A stretch of 64,000 nucleotides of DNA, from assembly GCA_009746045.1 (NCBI GenBank), contig RPFO01000213.1, forward strand, positions 13,381,462 to 13,445,461, given 5' to 3'. Below, in pieces: positions 31,783 to 44,200 of the stretch (positions are counted from its first letter, which is position 1; the number at the start of each line of letters is the position of its first letter). The position numbers and the translations under genes were made by a program. Origin of the DNA: Mesostigma viride (Eukaryota > Streptophyta > Mesostigmatophyceae > Mesostigmatales > Mesostigmataceae). The notes under the pieces were generated by a model that was not told where the DNA came from, ran no database searches, and was given only the letters and a program-made list of their open reading frames with translations.

Positions 31783-33115
31783 CTCGTCAGCGAGCTTGTG
31801 AGCTCCTGGTCTTGCTGGCTGGAATGAACTAGCTAGGCTGCTTGGCTAGAAACCTTTATCCTCACACCAGGCCTACGACCCTCGATAGGTTCGCCACTCG
31901 TCGTGACAACCAAGGTTCGTGTGTGAAGACGCTCGTTGTCTCCTTGGGCCTCGAGCTATATGCTACCTCGTTCCACCTTGTTCCTCGGTCATGAGCAACG
32001 CTGTGCACCGCTACCTTACCAGCCAGAGCCTCGTATCGTTACCCTGCATCCTTGTTGCAGGCAACTTACAGGAATCTCTGGCATTCCTGTGTCTACTTTA
32101 GCACAGGACCTGCCACAGCTCTGCACGGATTGACATCCTTGCAGACCTTGTGGCTGGCTACTGGCCTCTACCAGTAGCCACAGGACCGTTGCGTCCTCAG
32201 TACACTGTGTACCACAGTCACTTGATGGTGCAGGCTAAGCCTGTGCAGGTTCTGCCTGCCACGTGTCCTGCTCACTGTGACCTGAGAGTGCACCGCCACC
32301 ACCCACCGGTTGGCAGTACTTCGGGACCTTTCTAGTCCCTTGTCTGTTTGAGGCGGTTGGCACGGCGTTGGAAAGGTCTCCTCAACCTGCATCCAACTAG
32401 CACATTAAAATTACATTAAATTAATTAAATTAAACATGTCTCCGTTGGGAGATCATGTAGCACGTATACCCTTGCTGGATGGATGGAGGTGGGCGAAGCC
32501 GCGAAACCCAACTAAGCTAACTCTAATCTAGAAAACCCTAACTATGCTACTCAGCGAAGCGCCCCTTCCTCTTAGGGGGAGGGGGCCGGCTTGCCCACAG
32601 GGGCCGGCGTGTGAGCCTGGACAATCGTCTTCCACCTCTTCTTGTTCTGCAGTCCAAGCTGAGAGAGAGGGAGTGAATTGAATTGAACTGTAACATAACT
32701 CCGTTGGGAGTAATTGTAGCACATATCCCTGCATGAGAAGGGGCATATGGCAGTTGTAATACACTATTGGCTACTTCCTGCAAGGGTAGGGTGTAAACTA
32801 CACCTGCTCTTGGTGCACAAAGTGCACCTGCACACCACTATGTATTCCAGCACCTAGGGGCGCGGACCGATAGGGGGGAAGATCATCATGCATGGCTAAA
32901 CAATGCCGTAGGACATGGCTTCTCAGCAGAGACTAGCTCTCTGCATGGGCGCAGCATACAGTAACTAAATAAAGCTACATGTAGGCATCATCTGGGGTGT
33001 GGCACATCATAGGCACAAATGTACATGGTTAAATAATGCTAAGTTATCAGCTGGTAGGGGGCCCATAATAGGCGTACAAGGCCACTGTACAAGGCCATGT
33101 ACAAGGCCACGGTGG
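31783..33115. other. No gene; diverged direct repeat at 32434 and 32692
   Basis: No coding signal. The stretches around 32434-32475 and 32692-32730 share CTCCGTTGGGAG followed by TGTAGCAC.TAT.CC, an inverted-repeat-containing motif like the hairpin found at the LINE tails near 57000-60800. The second copy borders the LINE ORF1 remnant. 33060-33115 has a triplicated TGTACAAGGCCA. Confidence 0.45.
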
Positions 33116-34597
33116 CTAGGCCTGACTATCTACACTACTGCTGCTGTATTCCCCTAAGCTGGGGTGTCTGGAGGTGCTGGGGCCGCGGGGGTCGCTTGCC
33201 AGGGCTTGACAGTGGCCGACGTAGATGGTCGCCCCCTTCCAGTACTGACCGGCTTCCCCGCCGCGGTCTGCCGGAGCTGGAGGTAGGTCGGCCATCGGCT
33301 CTCGTCGTCGTTGTTGCTGCGCCATGCAGGGTCAAGTCGTCGTCCAAGGTGAAGGGAGTCTTCTTGAGCCGCTTGGGGCGTCTGAGAAACGCAATCTTGT
33401 CCGCCGGGTTCTCAAAGAATCATGAGCAGAAGCGGAGGCGCCCCCGCCTTACCGCGCGAGCGGGGAAGGCGGTGGGCCTCCAGCTTGATCTCACCAGTGA
33501 GGCCCATGCATCAAGGATTTTGCTCTCAAACGCCTGGGCAAGCTTTGAGGAGTTCTCACCTTCCACCATGTCGAAATTCTTGACGATGACGTTAAGGCTG
33601 CGCTTGGCGAGCTCGGCCTCCTCGCGGAGGTCGAGCGTCTGCTGCTGGAGCTGTGCTGCATGGGACGGCGGAGGTAGTGGAGGTGGTGACAGTGTTGCTT
33701 AAGCATGTCCGCCAAGGTCTGGGCGGGAGGAGCATCGCCAGCCGGGCCGGCAGCGGGGGCTCGCTTGGTGGCAATGTCCTTCACCGCCTGGGCACCACCT
33801 GCGGTGTTTTGCAGGCACACGATGGCGATGACGTTGTCCTGGAGGCGCTTGTCGATGTCGCGGAGCTGGACGGTGATGGAGTCGGTGGAGGCGGTGTGTG
33901 TGTGTGGGGGGGAGGCGAGGAGGGTGGAGGTGGCGGTGGAGATGGCGGGGAGCTCGGCAGCCAGCGTGCGGCCCACAGCTGTCAAATCTGCAGCCTAGTA
34001 GGGGAGCCATGTGCTGCGCGATGGTTTCTTGAAGGTGGAGGAAGATGGATTCGGTCAAGGGGGAGGGGTCCCGGAGGTCATCGGCAGAGCGCTTGAGGAT
34101 GAAAAAGAGAGCGGCGAGCTGAAGGCGCGGTTGGGACCAGCCAGACAGGTGGTCAGGTCCGCGGTGGGAAAACCGGCCATCAACTCCATTGCGGAGGCGA
34201 TGATGGTCGCGGATGGTGCGCTGGCACAGGTCAAGGAGGGAGGCGTACGACCCATAAAACACGAGATCCAGTATCTTGATGGATGGCATGTCAAAATAGC
34301 CAGGGCGGTCGACTAGTCAAAGGTGGAAAATAACTTGTCGACGTCAAAGTCGCGCTCAGACCAGCTAGGTTCGCCTGGGCGACTGCGCTTAGGCTCAGGC
34401 CATGCAGAGGGCGAGGCACGAAGCCCGGGATCGAGAGCCGAGTTCCCTCGAGGGACCTGGGCGACCACCAGAGCGCGACTAGTGTCACCGCTGCCTTCCG
34501 GACATGAGGGCGAAGCTGCAGCCAGAGCTGCAGACGTATTTTCAGGGCTTAGCGCAGCCGCCAGGCTGCGTTGCATAGAGGAGTGTTTGCTCGTCAT
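33116..34597 (-). pseudogene. LINE ORF1-like gene (coiled coil plus RRM-like), frame-broken
   Basis: Minus strand from the ATG at 34597 (MTSKHSSMQRS). A disordered Ser/Pro region is followed, after a frame change near 34315, by PGYFDMPSIKILDLVFYGSY and a helical part. A coiled-coil stretch follows (DIDKRLQDNVIAIVCLQ; later LQQQTLDLREEAELAKRS), leading directly into SLNVIVKNFDMVEGE, which looks like the first strand and RNP2 of an RRM, as in L1-type ORF1 proteins. The end reads DKIAFLRRPKRLKKTPFTLDDDLTL, the typical C-terminal part of such proteins, then changes frame again. ORF1p is the nucleic-acid chaperone of LINE particles. No ORF2 follows here. Confidence 0.6.
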
Positions 34598-34761
34598 ATA
34601 TTGCGTGATAGCTTCGGAAAATTATATCAGCGTGTGCGTCTTAGAAAGACGAAGCGATTGTGATAATCAAAGCCGAATTTGGTGCCCAAACGTGAAAGTT
34701 ATGAGCTCCACCGTCAGCCATGGCTCCCTCGTGGCTCGTGGCTCGTGGCTCGTGAGAGGGA

Positions 34762-35287
34762 GTGAATGCGGTGTTTAAATGGACCACTAGGTCCCAATAT
34801 GCTAACTATCTTGCCCGCACAGACCAGGTAAAAACCGAAGTGGGCCCTGTGGGCGGGCTTAGGACTGGCCAACCAGGTAGACACCTCCTCATATGGCAGG
34901 GTCCCCTTGTCCTGTCGCAACCCACTGGCAAACTTGCGCGCGCCCCGCACCGACGCGGTGCGACCCGGACCTATGTGACACAATTGCTTGAGGATGCAGG
35001 GTTTCTGGGATTATCTGTACTCCGCGCCCGCATGATAGACAAGGAGAATGGGCTGCCGTCTGCGATAAGCACCTTCCTGCGGGGCATGCTCCTGTTTTCT
35101 CCCCACAGGCCCCGCGGCCCATTGGTAGAATGCAGGGTAGAAGTCCGCAGGTGGAGGTTATTGCCCCTGAGAATAGCTGCTACACTACCGCCTCGTCTGC
35201 CATTACAGTAGAGGACAACTCAGTTGAGGATTATATCCCCCTCTAGTGACTATATGCTGATTCTGATTCTGATTCTGATTCTGATAT
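34762..35287 (+). mobile_element. Retroposon 3' end with (GATTCT)n tail
   Basis: A 149-residue frame (34762-35211) with Arg/Leu-rich sequence (THVTQLLEDAGFLGLS type) and no recognised domain is followed at 35251-35287 by five TGATTC repeats. A short ORF end plus a simple-repeat tail is how many LINE 3' ends finish; the family is not otherwise seen in this window. Confidence 0.4.
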
Positions 35288-35387
35288 GGTTGGGGCATGA
35301 TGCAGACGATATTTGTAACTTTCGAGTAATGATTTTTTCTAAAGAGATTAGCATAGTTTTCCGTGGCATGCCCATGCGCATTAATTA

Positions 35388-35606
35388 ATTAATAGACACG
35401 TGACTGCGTCACGTGAGCATAAGTCCTCAGTGGGAGGGGAACATGGGATGGAATGGATGGTGTAAGCTATCTAGGTCCTAGTTACAGGGTTGTGGGCACC
35501 GCGGCCCGAATCGCTATGAATGCCATACGCGGTCACACGCGGAGCCCCCACAGACTTGGGGGTGGTCTCCTTCATCACTACTTGCCCATGCGCATTAATT
35601 AATTAA
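35388..35606 (-). mobile_element. LINE family A 3' end (C-terminal coding plus tail)
   Basis: Minus strand codes VVMKETTPKSVGAPRV, then a Gly-rich GIHSDSGRGAHNP segment and a stop near 35480. A 3' tail follows with CACTGAGGACTTATGC and the hairpin CACGTGACGCAGTCACGTG, then TATTAATTAATTAA. The same C-terminus occurs at 54101-54237 and 54433-54657. The whole piece is bracketed by GCCCATGCGCATTAATTAATTAA-type direct repeats at about 35369 and 35584, which may be its target duplication. Confidence 0.65.
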
Positions 35607-37358
35607 CCCGTGTTTTTTAAATTAGAACGCGATATATCGCGTTGTAAGCTTTTTTTAGAACGCGTATAGCACCTAAGGAAATTTTTTTTTCATGGTCATG
35701 TATATACTTTCCTGAAAGCCCATAAATCAAAGGATTTTTTGAGCTACTCAGACCTACAAAATGCTTATTCATTAGAGAGATACACTGGTTTGAATACAGG
35801 GGGGTCTGACCATGACCGCGATTTCTTGACCCTAGGTCACAAGTCATGTGCTTATTCACAAATAATTCATGAAAAAAATCTGGCTTCTTGCACGAGCTAT
35901 GGGCAACATATGCAGGCTCTGTCAAACAAAACTCAGGCCCATTGGGCCACTGGAGCTATTTTTCATTAGCATCACAATTACAACGCAGTACAACGCAGTG
36001 GGAAACATGAGAGCCCTTCACAACATTACGCAACGACACGAGCCCCATAAACGGGGCCATAGTGAGCTTGGAGGGTCAAAACGTTGAAAATAGGTGTCGT
36101 ATAAGTTATACAGCATCAAACATGCATCAAACATCATGACTGGATGACCTAATATGACTGAATCAGGCAGCCATAGCCAAAGCATCATCCACTCTCACAA
36201 CGTGTTGAGCACATGCCTCGTGGGAGGCGGAGGTGCTGGGTTTTCATTCCATAACGCGTGCAATACTGAAAGAAAGAGGCACGTGTAATGCAAGGCTTGG
36301 ATAGGTTGAGTGATCCATGAGCTTACATGCAGGCAAAGATGACGCTAGAATGCATGCTAGCAAATGGTGGCAAGATGCTAACAACACATGATTATACACC
36401 ATGATTATGGGCACCTAGCTGATCTTATTGCACAATCAACGCAGTATAAACCATCAACATCCAATCCTCACGATATATGCACGGCTTGACGACGTATACA
36501 GCACCTAAATACTGCACAACTGCAACCTGCTATGGCTGACATGCAAGCAACGTCGAGTAGGATGGCGGTCTTAGAGAGGCTGGGCAGAGGTCGGTAGAAA
36601 TAAGTGGAAAACTGGCAGAAACTTGGTAGAAACACGATATCAAAGACGCGATATACTTACGCCTGCAAGCACTATTGAGCCGGTGGCAGAGGCCATTTCC
36701 AGGAAAAAGCAGCATACCGTAGCAATAGCCACGGTCACACCTTACGCTATTTGCAGGCACCATCATGCCCGGAGCTACCCAGTAAAAGTCTGCACAAATC
36801 TCGGTTTAGCCGAGAGTCCGGGCGTTCGGAATGAATAAACATGTGTTAAGAAGTCGAAACACCATGGAAATACCAAGCATGGTGCCGCAGCAGACCCGAG
36901 TCTTGACGTAATAATATGTATGCCGGTTTCCAGGGTTTCCGCATGAAAGTTGGGTGAGAAACTGGAAAAAACTACGTTTCCTTTGCCCCAGTACCTCAAC
37001 AAACTCGTAGAAACCTAATTATCAACCTTTGAACGCATCATCATGGTCGTGCCACACAACAGCCACTGAAATTCGCGCGAAAACTGGCGAGATCTACCTG
37101 CCGCCATCGCCGTCGTCTTCACCTCCGTCCCGCGAAAATGCCTGATTTCAGTGGTACATATTTGTTTGCAGCTGTCACAAAAAAAATACCAAAAATACCA
37201 GGATTTTTTCTTGAATTCTATGAGATGTTTCTGACCTATGTTGAAAGTTTCAGACCAAAAATCGCATGTTTAATAGGTTTGCCACGTGTCAGATTACAAC
37301 GCAATACATCGCGTTCTAACCCTACAACGCGATGTATCGCGTTGTAAAAAAACACGGG
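35607..37358. mobile_element. TTAA-flanked non-autonomous DNA transposon 1 (piggyBac-like)
   Basis: TTAA at 35603-35606 and 37359-37362 flanks a 1752-bp segment whose ends are CCCGTGTTTTTT and AAAAAACACGGG (inverted). Just inside each end is a 20-bp near-palindrome of the type AACGCGATATATCGCGTT, perfect at the left end. TTAA duplications with ends starting CCC are typical of piggyBac elements. No transposase frame is present, so it would be mobilised in trans. The interior is AT-rich, with further ACAACGCAGT copies near 35980. Confidence 0.85.
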
Positions 37359-37362
37359 TTAA

Positions 37363-38235
37363 TTCTGATCAACACGGGTTAATAGACACGTGACTGCGTC
37401 TGCCCATGCGCATGACACGCAAGTACTTACTTACTTTGGAAGACTCAATTAATTCATTAGTTGCACCCACATTAGAAGACTAACCATTCGCTATGTAACA
37501 CCATTATCATGTAGTTCAGCACATGCATCTGGGCTGTGGCCCTGCAGTGTTGTATTTTACACGCAGCTACTGGCCTGGCAAAATGGACATGAAAGCATTA
37601 AACACGGTCAGAAATCAAAATTCCAACTGGTGTCCGCCTATTTGTCCCACAGCAGTAAAGAGGTTGTTGCACACAGCGCTGTGCCCCAAACCCACACTTG
37701 CCTTGAGAGGCCATAAAACATACGAGCAAGCACTGGAATGTACAGGACATCGCATTAGCACAGAACTGACCGCTATCTCCGTATACAGCAGCATCTCTTT
37801 GTGTTTGCATTGGGTTACATAAAAAAATTACCCCAACGCTAGAAAATGTGGAGGAGCGCACCATATGCCGGACCGAAATAATAAATAGAGGTTTGCGCTC
37901 ACTCACATGAAAACAACTGCCATGCAAAGCAGATACGCAAGCTCAGATAAAGCAACCTCAAGCAATCATAGCCCTTCACAACAAGTCAGATTTCCCCCAC
38001 ATGGTCTGACGGGAATCCCATCCATGGTCAGATATAGATGGTCTCCCAGTGGTTCTGGTTGCCATTGACAGGGCCGGCAGCATTATACCTGAAACAGGCC
38101 GCCTTCAGCCCATTTCCGATCAGGAGCCTGTACAATACTCCCTCCCTGCGCCACCCTTAAGCTCCGGCCTGAATAGGCGGTGGATCCCAACAGGACAGGT
38201 GGCGTACGCCAAACTGCAGCGCAGCCCTGCTTCCG
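37363..38235. other. No gene recognised
   Basis: Contains a second AACACGGGTTAA at 37371-37382 and a short piece of the LINE A tail (ATAGACACGTGACTGCGTC), then unique sequence up to the stop codon of the kinase gene. Motif-free short frames only. Confidence 0.5.
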
Positions 38236-41200
38236 CTACTGGGTCGCACGGGGCGACAGCGTGGCTTCCAATAAAGTCCCCTGTTGCGCCGCAGGATGTG
38301 CCCTGGTAGGGGAGCAGCGCTTCTTGACGGCAGCACGCGCCAAGAATGTGGGCTCCAGCACCGCCTTGTCCCTGGCAGGAGCCGCGTCCGGCTCGATGGC
38401 CAAGGCAGCGTGGACCCTGAGCGCCTCCTCGCATCCATAGGGCTCCCCCTGCCCCGCGGGTACACAAGGTTCGGCCTTGGGCCAGGGCGCCACCTGCTGC
38501 GGCGAGGGCCGTCCGTCCCTCTCGTCGAGCGAGCGGCGCGCGCCCATCGCGTCCAGCCGGCGCAGCACAATGTCAAAGCTGGGCCGCGCCTTTGGGTTGT
38601 CGGCCCAGCACTGGGTCATCAGCTCCACGAGCGCGGGTGGTGCGTCGGGGGGTATAGTCGGCCGCAGCTGCGCGGAGACCACCTGGTAGATGAGCGCGAG
38701 CGGGTCGAGGCCCATCCCCGCGTACGGCATCTCCAGCGACAGCAGCTCCCACAGGATGATGCCGTACGAATAGACTGGGCGATACCAGGGGTGGGGGTGG
38801 GGGGGTGGGGGGTAGGGGGCAGCACGGAACACAAACACACACATATGTGGCAGATGACCACATAAGCACACCAACGCGTACACACGCCCATGCGTGGCCA
38901 GCCGGGCACGGCCATGGTCCCGACCGCGAAGTGGAGCACGCCCTCACGCGCTGCAAGGGTAAGCTAGCTGCCACCTGGCTACGCACCAAGCCATACGACA
39001 AGCGCATGTGCCTACAGTCACCCATCTTTCCCACCTGTCAACCATTCTTCCTGCATCCCCCCCCCCCCCTTTCCCTTCCATCAATCCTCTGGCTTACCCG
39101 ATCTCAACTTGCTTCCCCCCACGTACTCTCAACCATTTTTTCCTACATGCCCCCCCCCACCTACCATCAATCTTCTCGTCGTAGTTCTTGCCCCGGAACA
39201 GCTCCTGTGGAAATGCACATGAAGGGGGGCAGCAATGGCATGAGGGGGAAGCCACACACGCAAGGGTGGATGGAATGCGTCAGTCGGGGCAGGTGTGTAA
39301 TGGATGAAAAGCGGCAAACATGTATTATTGCCAAACGCGGATCAACACATGGGGCACCCGGCATCATCTGGCAAGGACCAGTTGGGTGCACGGGTGTGGG
39401 CCTGTCTGCTCCTACGCCTGGTGCTCCATTAGCTGGTTCGCCGCACTGCTACTGCCTGCTGCCTATGGACCCCACCGGGTGGCCTGCAATACAGCCCAGG
39501 TTGGTGGATATCTTGCGGCCCGCCTCCAGTAATACAGGAGCGCCAGTTCATCGCCCGCTGATGCCTCAAGGAGAGAGAAAAACGCACCTGCTCTCTTCAC
39601 TCTCATTATCACCAGAGCTAACAATGCAACTCCAGCACCACAACTTCTGGAAACGCCATACATCTGCCCCCCCTGTATCGCCCACACACATGAGCACCTG
39701 CACACACTCAGCACTCGGGCAGACACTGACATGCCGGCATGATCCTCATGCATGCCCCGCCCGCACCCCAAACCCTCCAGCCCCACCCATGCGGTGCCAC
39801 GACTCCCCCGCGTCCCTGCTCCCCCGCGCCACCGAGATCCTGTGCACGCGCCGGTGTGGGCGCTGTGTGCAAGCAGGTGCCCTCCGCCACGCGACCACCC
39901 CCCCCACGTGCAACCTTGGCCACAAGCGAACGAGCGCACGGCTGCGCGCTTACCGGCGCCATCCACCCAGGCGACCCGATCGCCTGCGTCATGGGCAGCA
40001 GCGTGCCGTCCCCAAGGAAACGGCTGATGCCGAAGTCGGCCACCTTGGTGTTCCAGTGCGCGTCCACCAGCAGGTTCTGGCCACACCAGGCGATTCGGTG
40101 CCGGGGGTGGGGGGAAGGGGTGTGTGTAACAGGAGACAAAGGGGGGTGGGGATAAGGGGGCACCCAGCACGGCGCATCGGGGGCATGGTCAGGGGCCAAA
40201 CCACAGGGGGTGGAACGCAGCGGTTGCCAGATGCCAGCAAGTGCACACACACAGCACCTAGTCCCATGGCATCGCGCCCACTGCGGGGGATGGCGGGGGA
40301 TCTGGCCAGGGCCGACGCGCACACAAGATTCTACACGCACGCAGCGGGCAACGCATGGCGGACAGTGCCGCGCGTGGGCGATGTCAATGCTCGTTGTAAC
40401 CATCAAGCCTCCACTTCGCTGCCTTGTGACGGGCCACGCAATGCACGTCGCAAAGCAGCTCCCATCCTACCGGCGATGCAAGGGCCAGTGATGTGGCGCA
40501 CGTTGGATTTGAGGCCTCATTGCACGTGCGATCCCATGCCATGCCCCACGCCCCCACCCTGCTCTACACACTGCCGGCGACGTACGTTGGACTTGAGGTC
40601 CCGGTGCATCATGTGCTGCTTGCGGAAGTGCAGGAACATGATGCCCAGGCAGACGTCGCGCGCAACCTTGAGCAACACCTGCATGTCCAATGGGCGGCCG
40701 CCGTGCTGCTGCCGCCACAGCCGCAGGCGTTGCGCGAGGTTCCCGCCCGCTATGAACTCCGTGACGATGCACAGCTGCGGCTGCAGGCAGAAGCCCATGT
40801 AGAGCACACAGTTGGGGTGGCGGATACTCTCCAGGATGCCCACTTCCTTGTGGAACTCCTCCAGCATGCTGCCCGTCAGCGTGGACGTGCGCATCTGGGG
40901 GGACAGGTGGCGGGAGCGCGGGGTGGAGCAGAGAGACGGGCGCACAAACACACGAACACACAAACGCACGCTTGCACAGGTGCTACATCAGGCGAACAGG
41001 CACCACCGCTTCCACAACATACCACCGGTGGCTAGCATGCGCAAACAACACACACCGCTTACACAAGCTGCTACAAGAGGCTGTCCACATCCGTTGCCAC
41101 CCTGACCGCAACCAACACACAGTGGCTGTACACCGCGCACTTGGGCGGGCAAGGTCCCTAGGGGGCGACGGCACACGCAGTCAGCCCCAGCAGGTTCAAG

Positions 41201-44200
41201 CACGATTACTCCCTTTACAGGCACAATGGTCTGTGTGCACTCTCCTGCACATGCGCCCCTAGCAAAACCCGTGGCCGGACCATGGCATCCCACTGCGGCC
41301 GCCGCCGCCACCAACACGTCAACAGGCGCGCGGGGCACAGGCGCGGGGGCCCTGCTCGCCCGCACGCTCGCACGCTCGCACGCTTGGCTCCCCACCATGC
41401 GGTCACATGACTCCGTCGTGAGTGTTGCCCAACGTACCCACAAATATTACGTATTGCGCCTTACGATATTATGTACAACGGGCCCCCCTTTTGTGGCTAT
41501 GGAATGATTGCTTGCGTTTGCCACGACCGGGCATTGACCCGCGCAGCCATGCCTGGCAGCATGGTCGACCACCACACCTCCTGCATCTCAAGTTCTACAG
41601 CCAAACGAAATGTACACACACCACGGGCGCACACATTGTCGGTGCATGCTCACGAGCTGCCAACATACGCACCCGCTTGATGGCCACCTCCTTGCCAAAC
41701 CACTTGCCGCGGAAGACCTCCCCAAACGTGCCCTCGCCAATCTGCGGCGCAAGTCGTTGGCAAAACAACCAGTGGTGCAGGCACACAAAGCATGGGAGGG
41801 TGCAGGCCGTGTTGTGTCGTGTGATGTCAGCGGCGGCACCAGGGGGAGGCCATCCAAACACAAGGGCATATGCAAGTAACCCGTCAGCCCACACCCACAG
41901 TAAAAAAAGGTGTGATGGGGGCAGGCCTGTAGGTAACGTGGCTTCAATCCGCACGCACGGGGCATATGCTGGCAGGTGCCCTGTGGCAGGGATGCCAGCA
42001 AACATGGACGTACAGCGTCATGTGGCCCTCACAGGAGGGCGGGCCAGACCAAAGCGCATGGCCATGCCACCGCCACCCAAGGCGCCGCCTGTCGCAGGAG
42101 AGGCGTGCGTGCCCAGCCGGGCGCACCCTTGCAGCCACCAGGGAGGGAGACATGCCCATGGCAACAGCGAGCATGGATTAAGCGCATACAGCAAGCTCGC
42201 GCCTGCCGCGCCCCCCCCCCCCCCCCCCCCCCCCCTTATCCGCATGCGAATGCTGCGCTGTCTACACCGCAAATGGCGTCACTGCCAGGACAAGTCTCTT
42301 GTGCGATAGGGGGTCACTTTAATTAGCCCCCTGTGGGACAGGTAATCCCTATGTGCTGGCTTGTGCATCAAGGAGTCATTCTACGCTGCCGCACTGTGCC
42401 AACGGCCCCTCACCCCCCCTCACCTTCTCCAGCAGCTGCAGCTCCTAAGTAGAGAAGTGTTACAAAGTATGTATATCGGTCTTGTGATGACCGTACAGCG
42501 CTCACCTTCTCCAGCAGCTGCAGCTCCTAAGTAGAGAAGTGTTACAAAGTATGTATATCGGTCTTGTGATGACCGTACAGCCCTCACCTTCTCCAGCAGC
42601 TGCAGCTCCTCAAGTATAGTCGTGTTACCAAGTATGTATATCGGTCTTGTGATGACCGTACAGCGCTCACCTTCTCCAGCAGCTGCAGCTCCTCAAGTAT
42701 AGTCGTGTTACCAAGTATGTATATCGGTCTTGTGATGACCGTACAGCCCTCACCTTCTCCAGCAGCTGCAGCTCCTCAAGTATAGTCGTGTTACAAAGTA
42801 TGTATATCGGTCTTGTGATGACCGTACAGCGCTCACCTTCTCCAGCAGCTGCAGCTCCTCAAGTATAGTCGTGTTACCAAGTATGTATATCGGTCTTGTG
42901 ATGACTGTACAGCGCTCACCTTCTCCAGCAGCTGCAGCTCCTCAAGTATAGTCGTGTTACCAAGTATGTATATCGGTCTTGTGATGACCGTACAGCGCTC
43001 ACCTTCTCCAGCAGCTGCAGCTCCTCAAGTATAGTCGTGTTACCAAGTATGTATATCGGTCTTGTGATGACTGTACAGCGCTCACCTTCTCCAGCAGCTG
43101 CAGCTCGCTGTAGTTGATCTGCGTCGCCTGACCGATGCCAGCCAGCTTCACGGGGGAGTCCAACAAGTGGGGCGGCGTGCGGGGGAAGGGCTGGTCGGGG
43201 AGCGTCATGGGGAAGGGCTGGTGCCGCGCCGCGTCGCGCACTTGCTTGGCTGCAATGCCAGGCAATAAACACCGGGGGGAGGCACGGGGTGGGAACGCTT
43301 TGTGGGTTATTGGCAGGGGGAGGCCAGGGCGTGGGCGGCGGTGCATGTGGCGGACAGCATCAGCTTTGCATGGCGGCTGTGCGCGCATGTGGGACCCGCC
43401 ATGCTCCCCCCCCTTGTGCCACGGTGACGCCCATCGCGTCACCCCACGTGGGGATGCTCACGCACCAGCAACTGGCCATGTGCGTGCCACCGCCACAGGC
43501 GAGCACAACAGAACGCACGCCACCCGAGCGCACGCCACCCGCATGGATCCAGGCAGGCCCAGGACCATTCGAGCCAGCCATCAGTGGGGTGGGCAGCACT
43601 GCGCCGTGCCTTGATGCCCAGCACCCCCACAACACACAACGCAGGGTGACAATCCCCACAGCATGTGCGGCACAACCAGCGGGGCCGTCACCCTTCAATG
43701 GAAACCGCGGCCGCGACAGGGCACACATGCCTGCTGCCAGAACACGCCCCCCTCCATGACGCGTGGCACTCACCCCCCGCGGCGAACCAGGCCTGCACCT
43801 CGGGCGCAGGAGTCAGCGGCGGCTTGCCCATGCCAAACGCCACCTCCTCGAACATCTTGGGCTGATAGTGGGCAAGCAAAGGGAGGGCAAGCACAGGGTG
43901 GGCAAGACAAGGTGGGGGCAAGGACAGCGGGGGCAGGCACCGCAAGCAGCGCACCACATCATCCCATGACGGCCATGCAGCCATTGCCATGCGCGTCAGC
44001 AGGTGGGACAGGGACCAGGCGCGGCAAGTGGGTACGGAGTTGGGCACGCTGCAGGTGCGCAGCCATGAAGCAGACAGGTGCTGCTGCAGGGTCGCAGCAG
44101 CCCCAGGGCCCATGGGGCACAGGGCACGCGCAGGCAGCAGCAGCAAGGCATGGGGGTAGGGAGCCTCCCAAGCGAGCCTATGGCGCACAACCTGACGGAC

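Noticed and set aside
38805-40802. 665-residue plus-strand frame
   Set aside because: It lies antisense to four kinase exons and their GC-rich introns and has no domain.
42419-43106. CRISPR-like array
   Set aside because: The 83-bp units are tandem and almost identical throughout, with no variable spacers, inside a eukaryotic intron.
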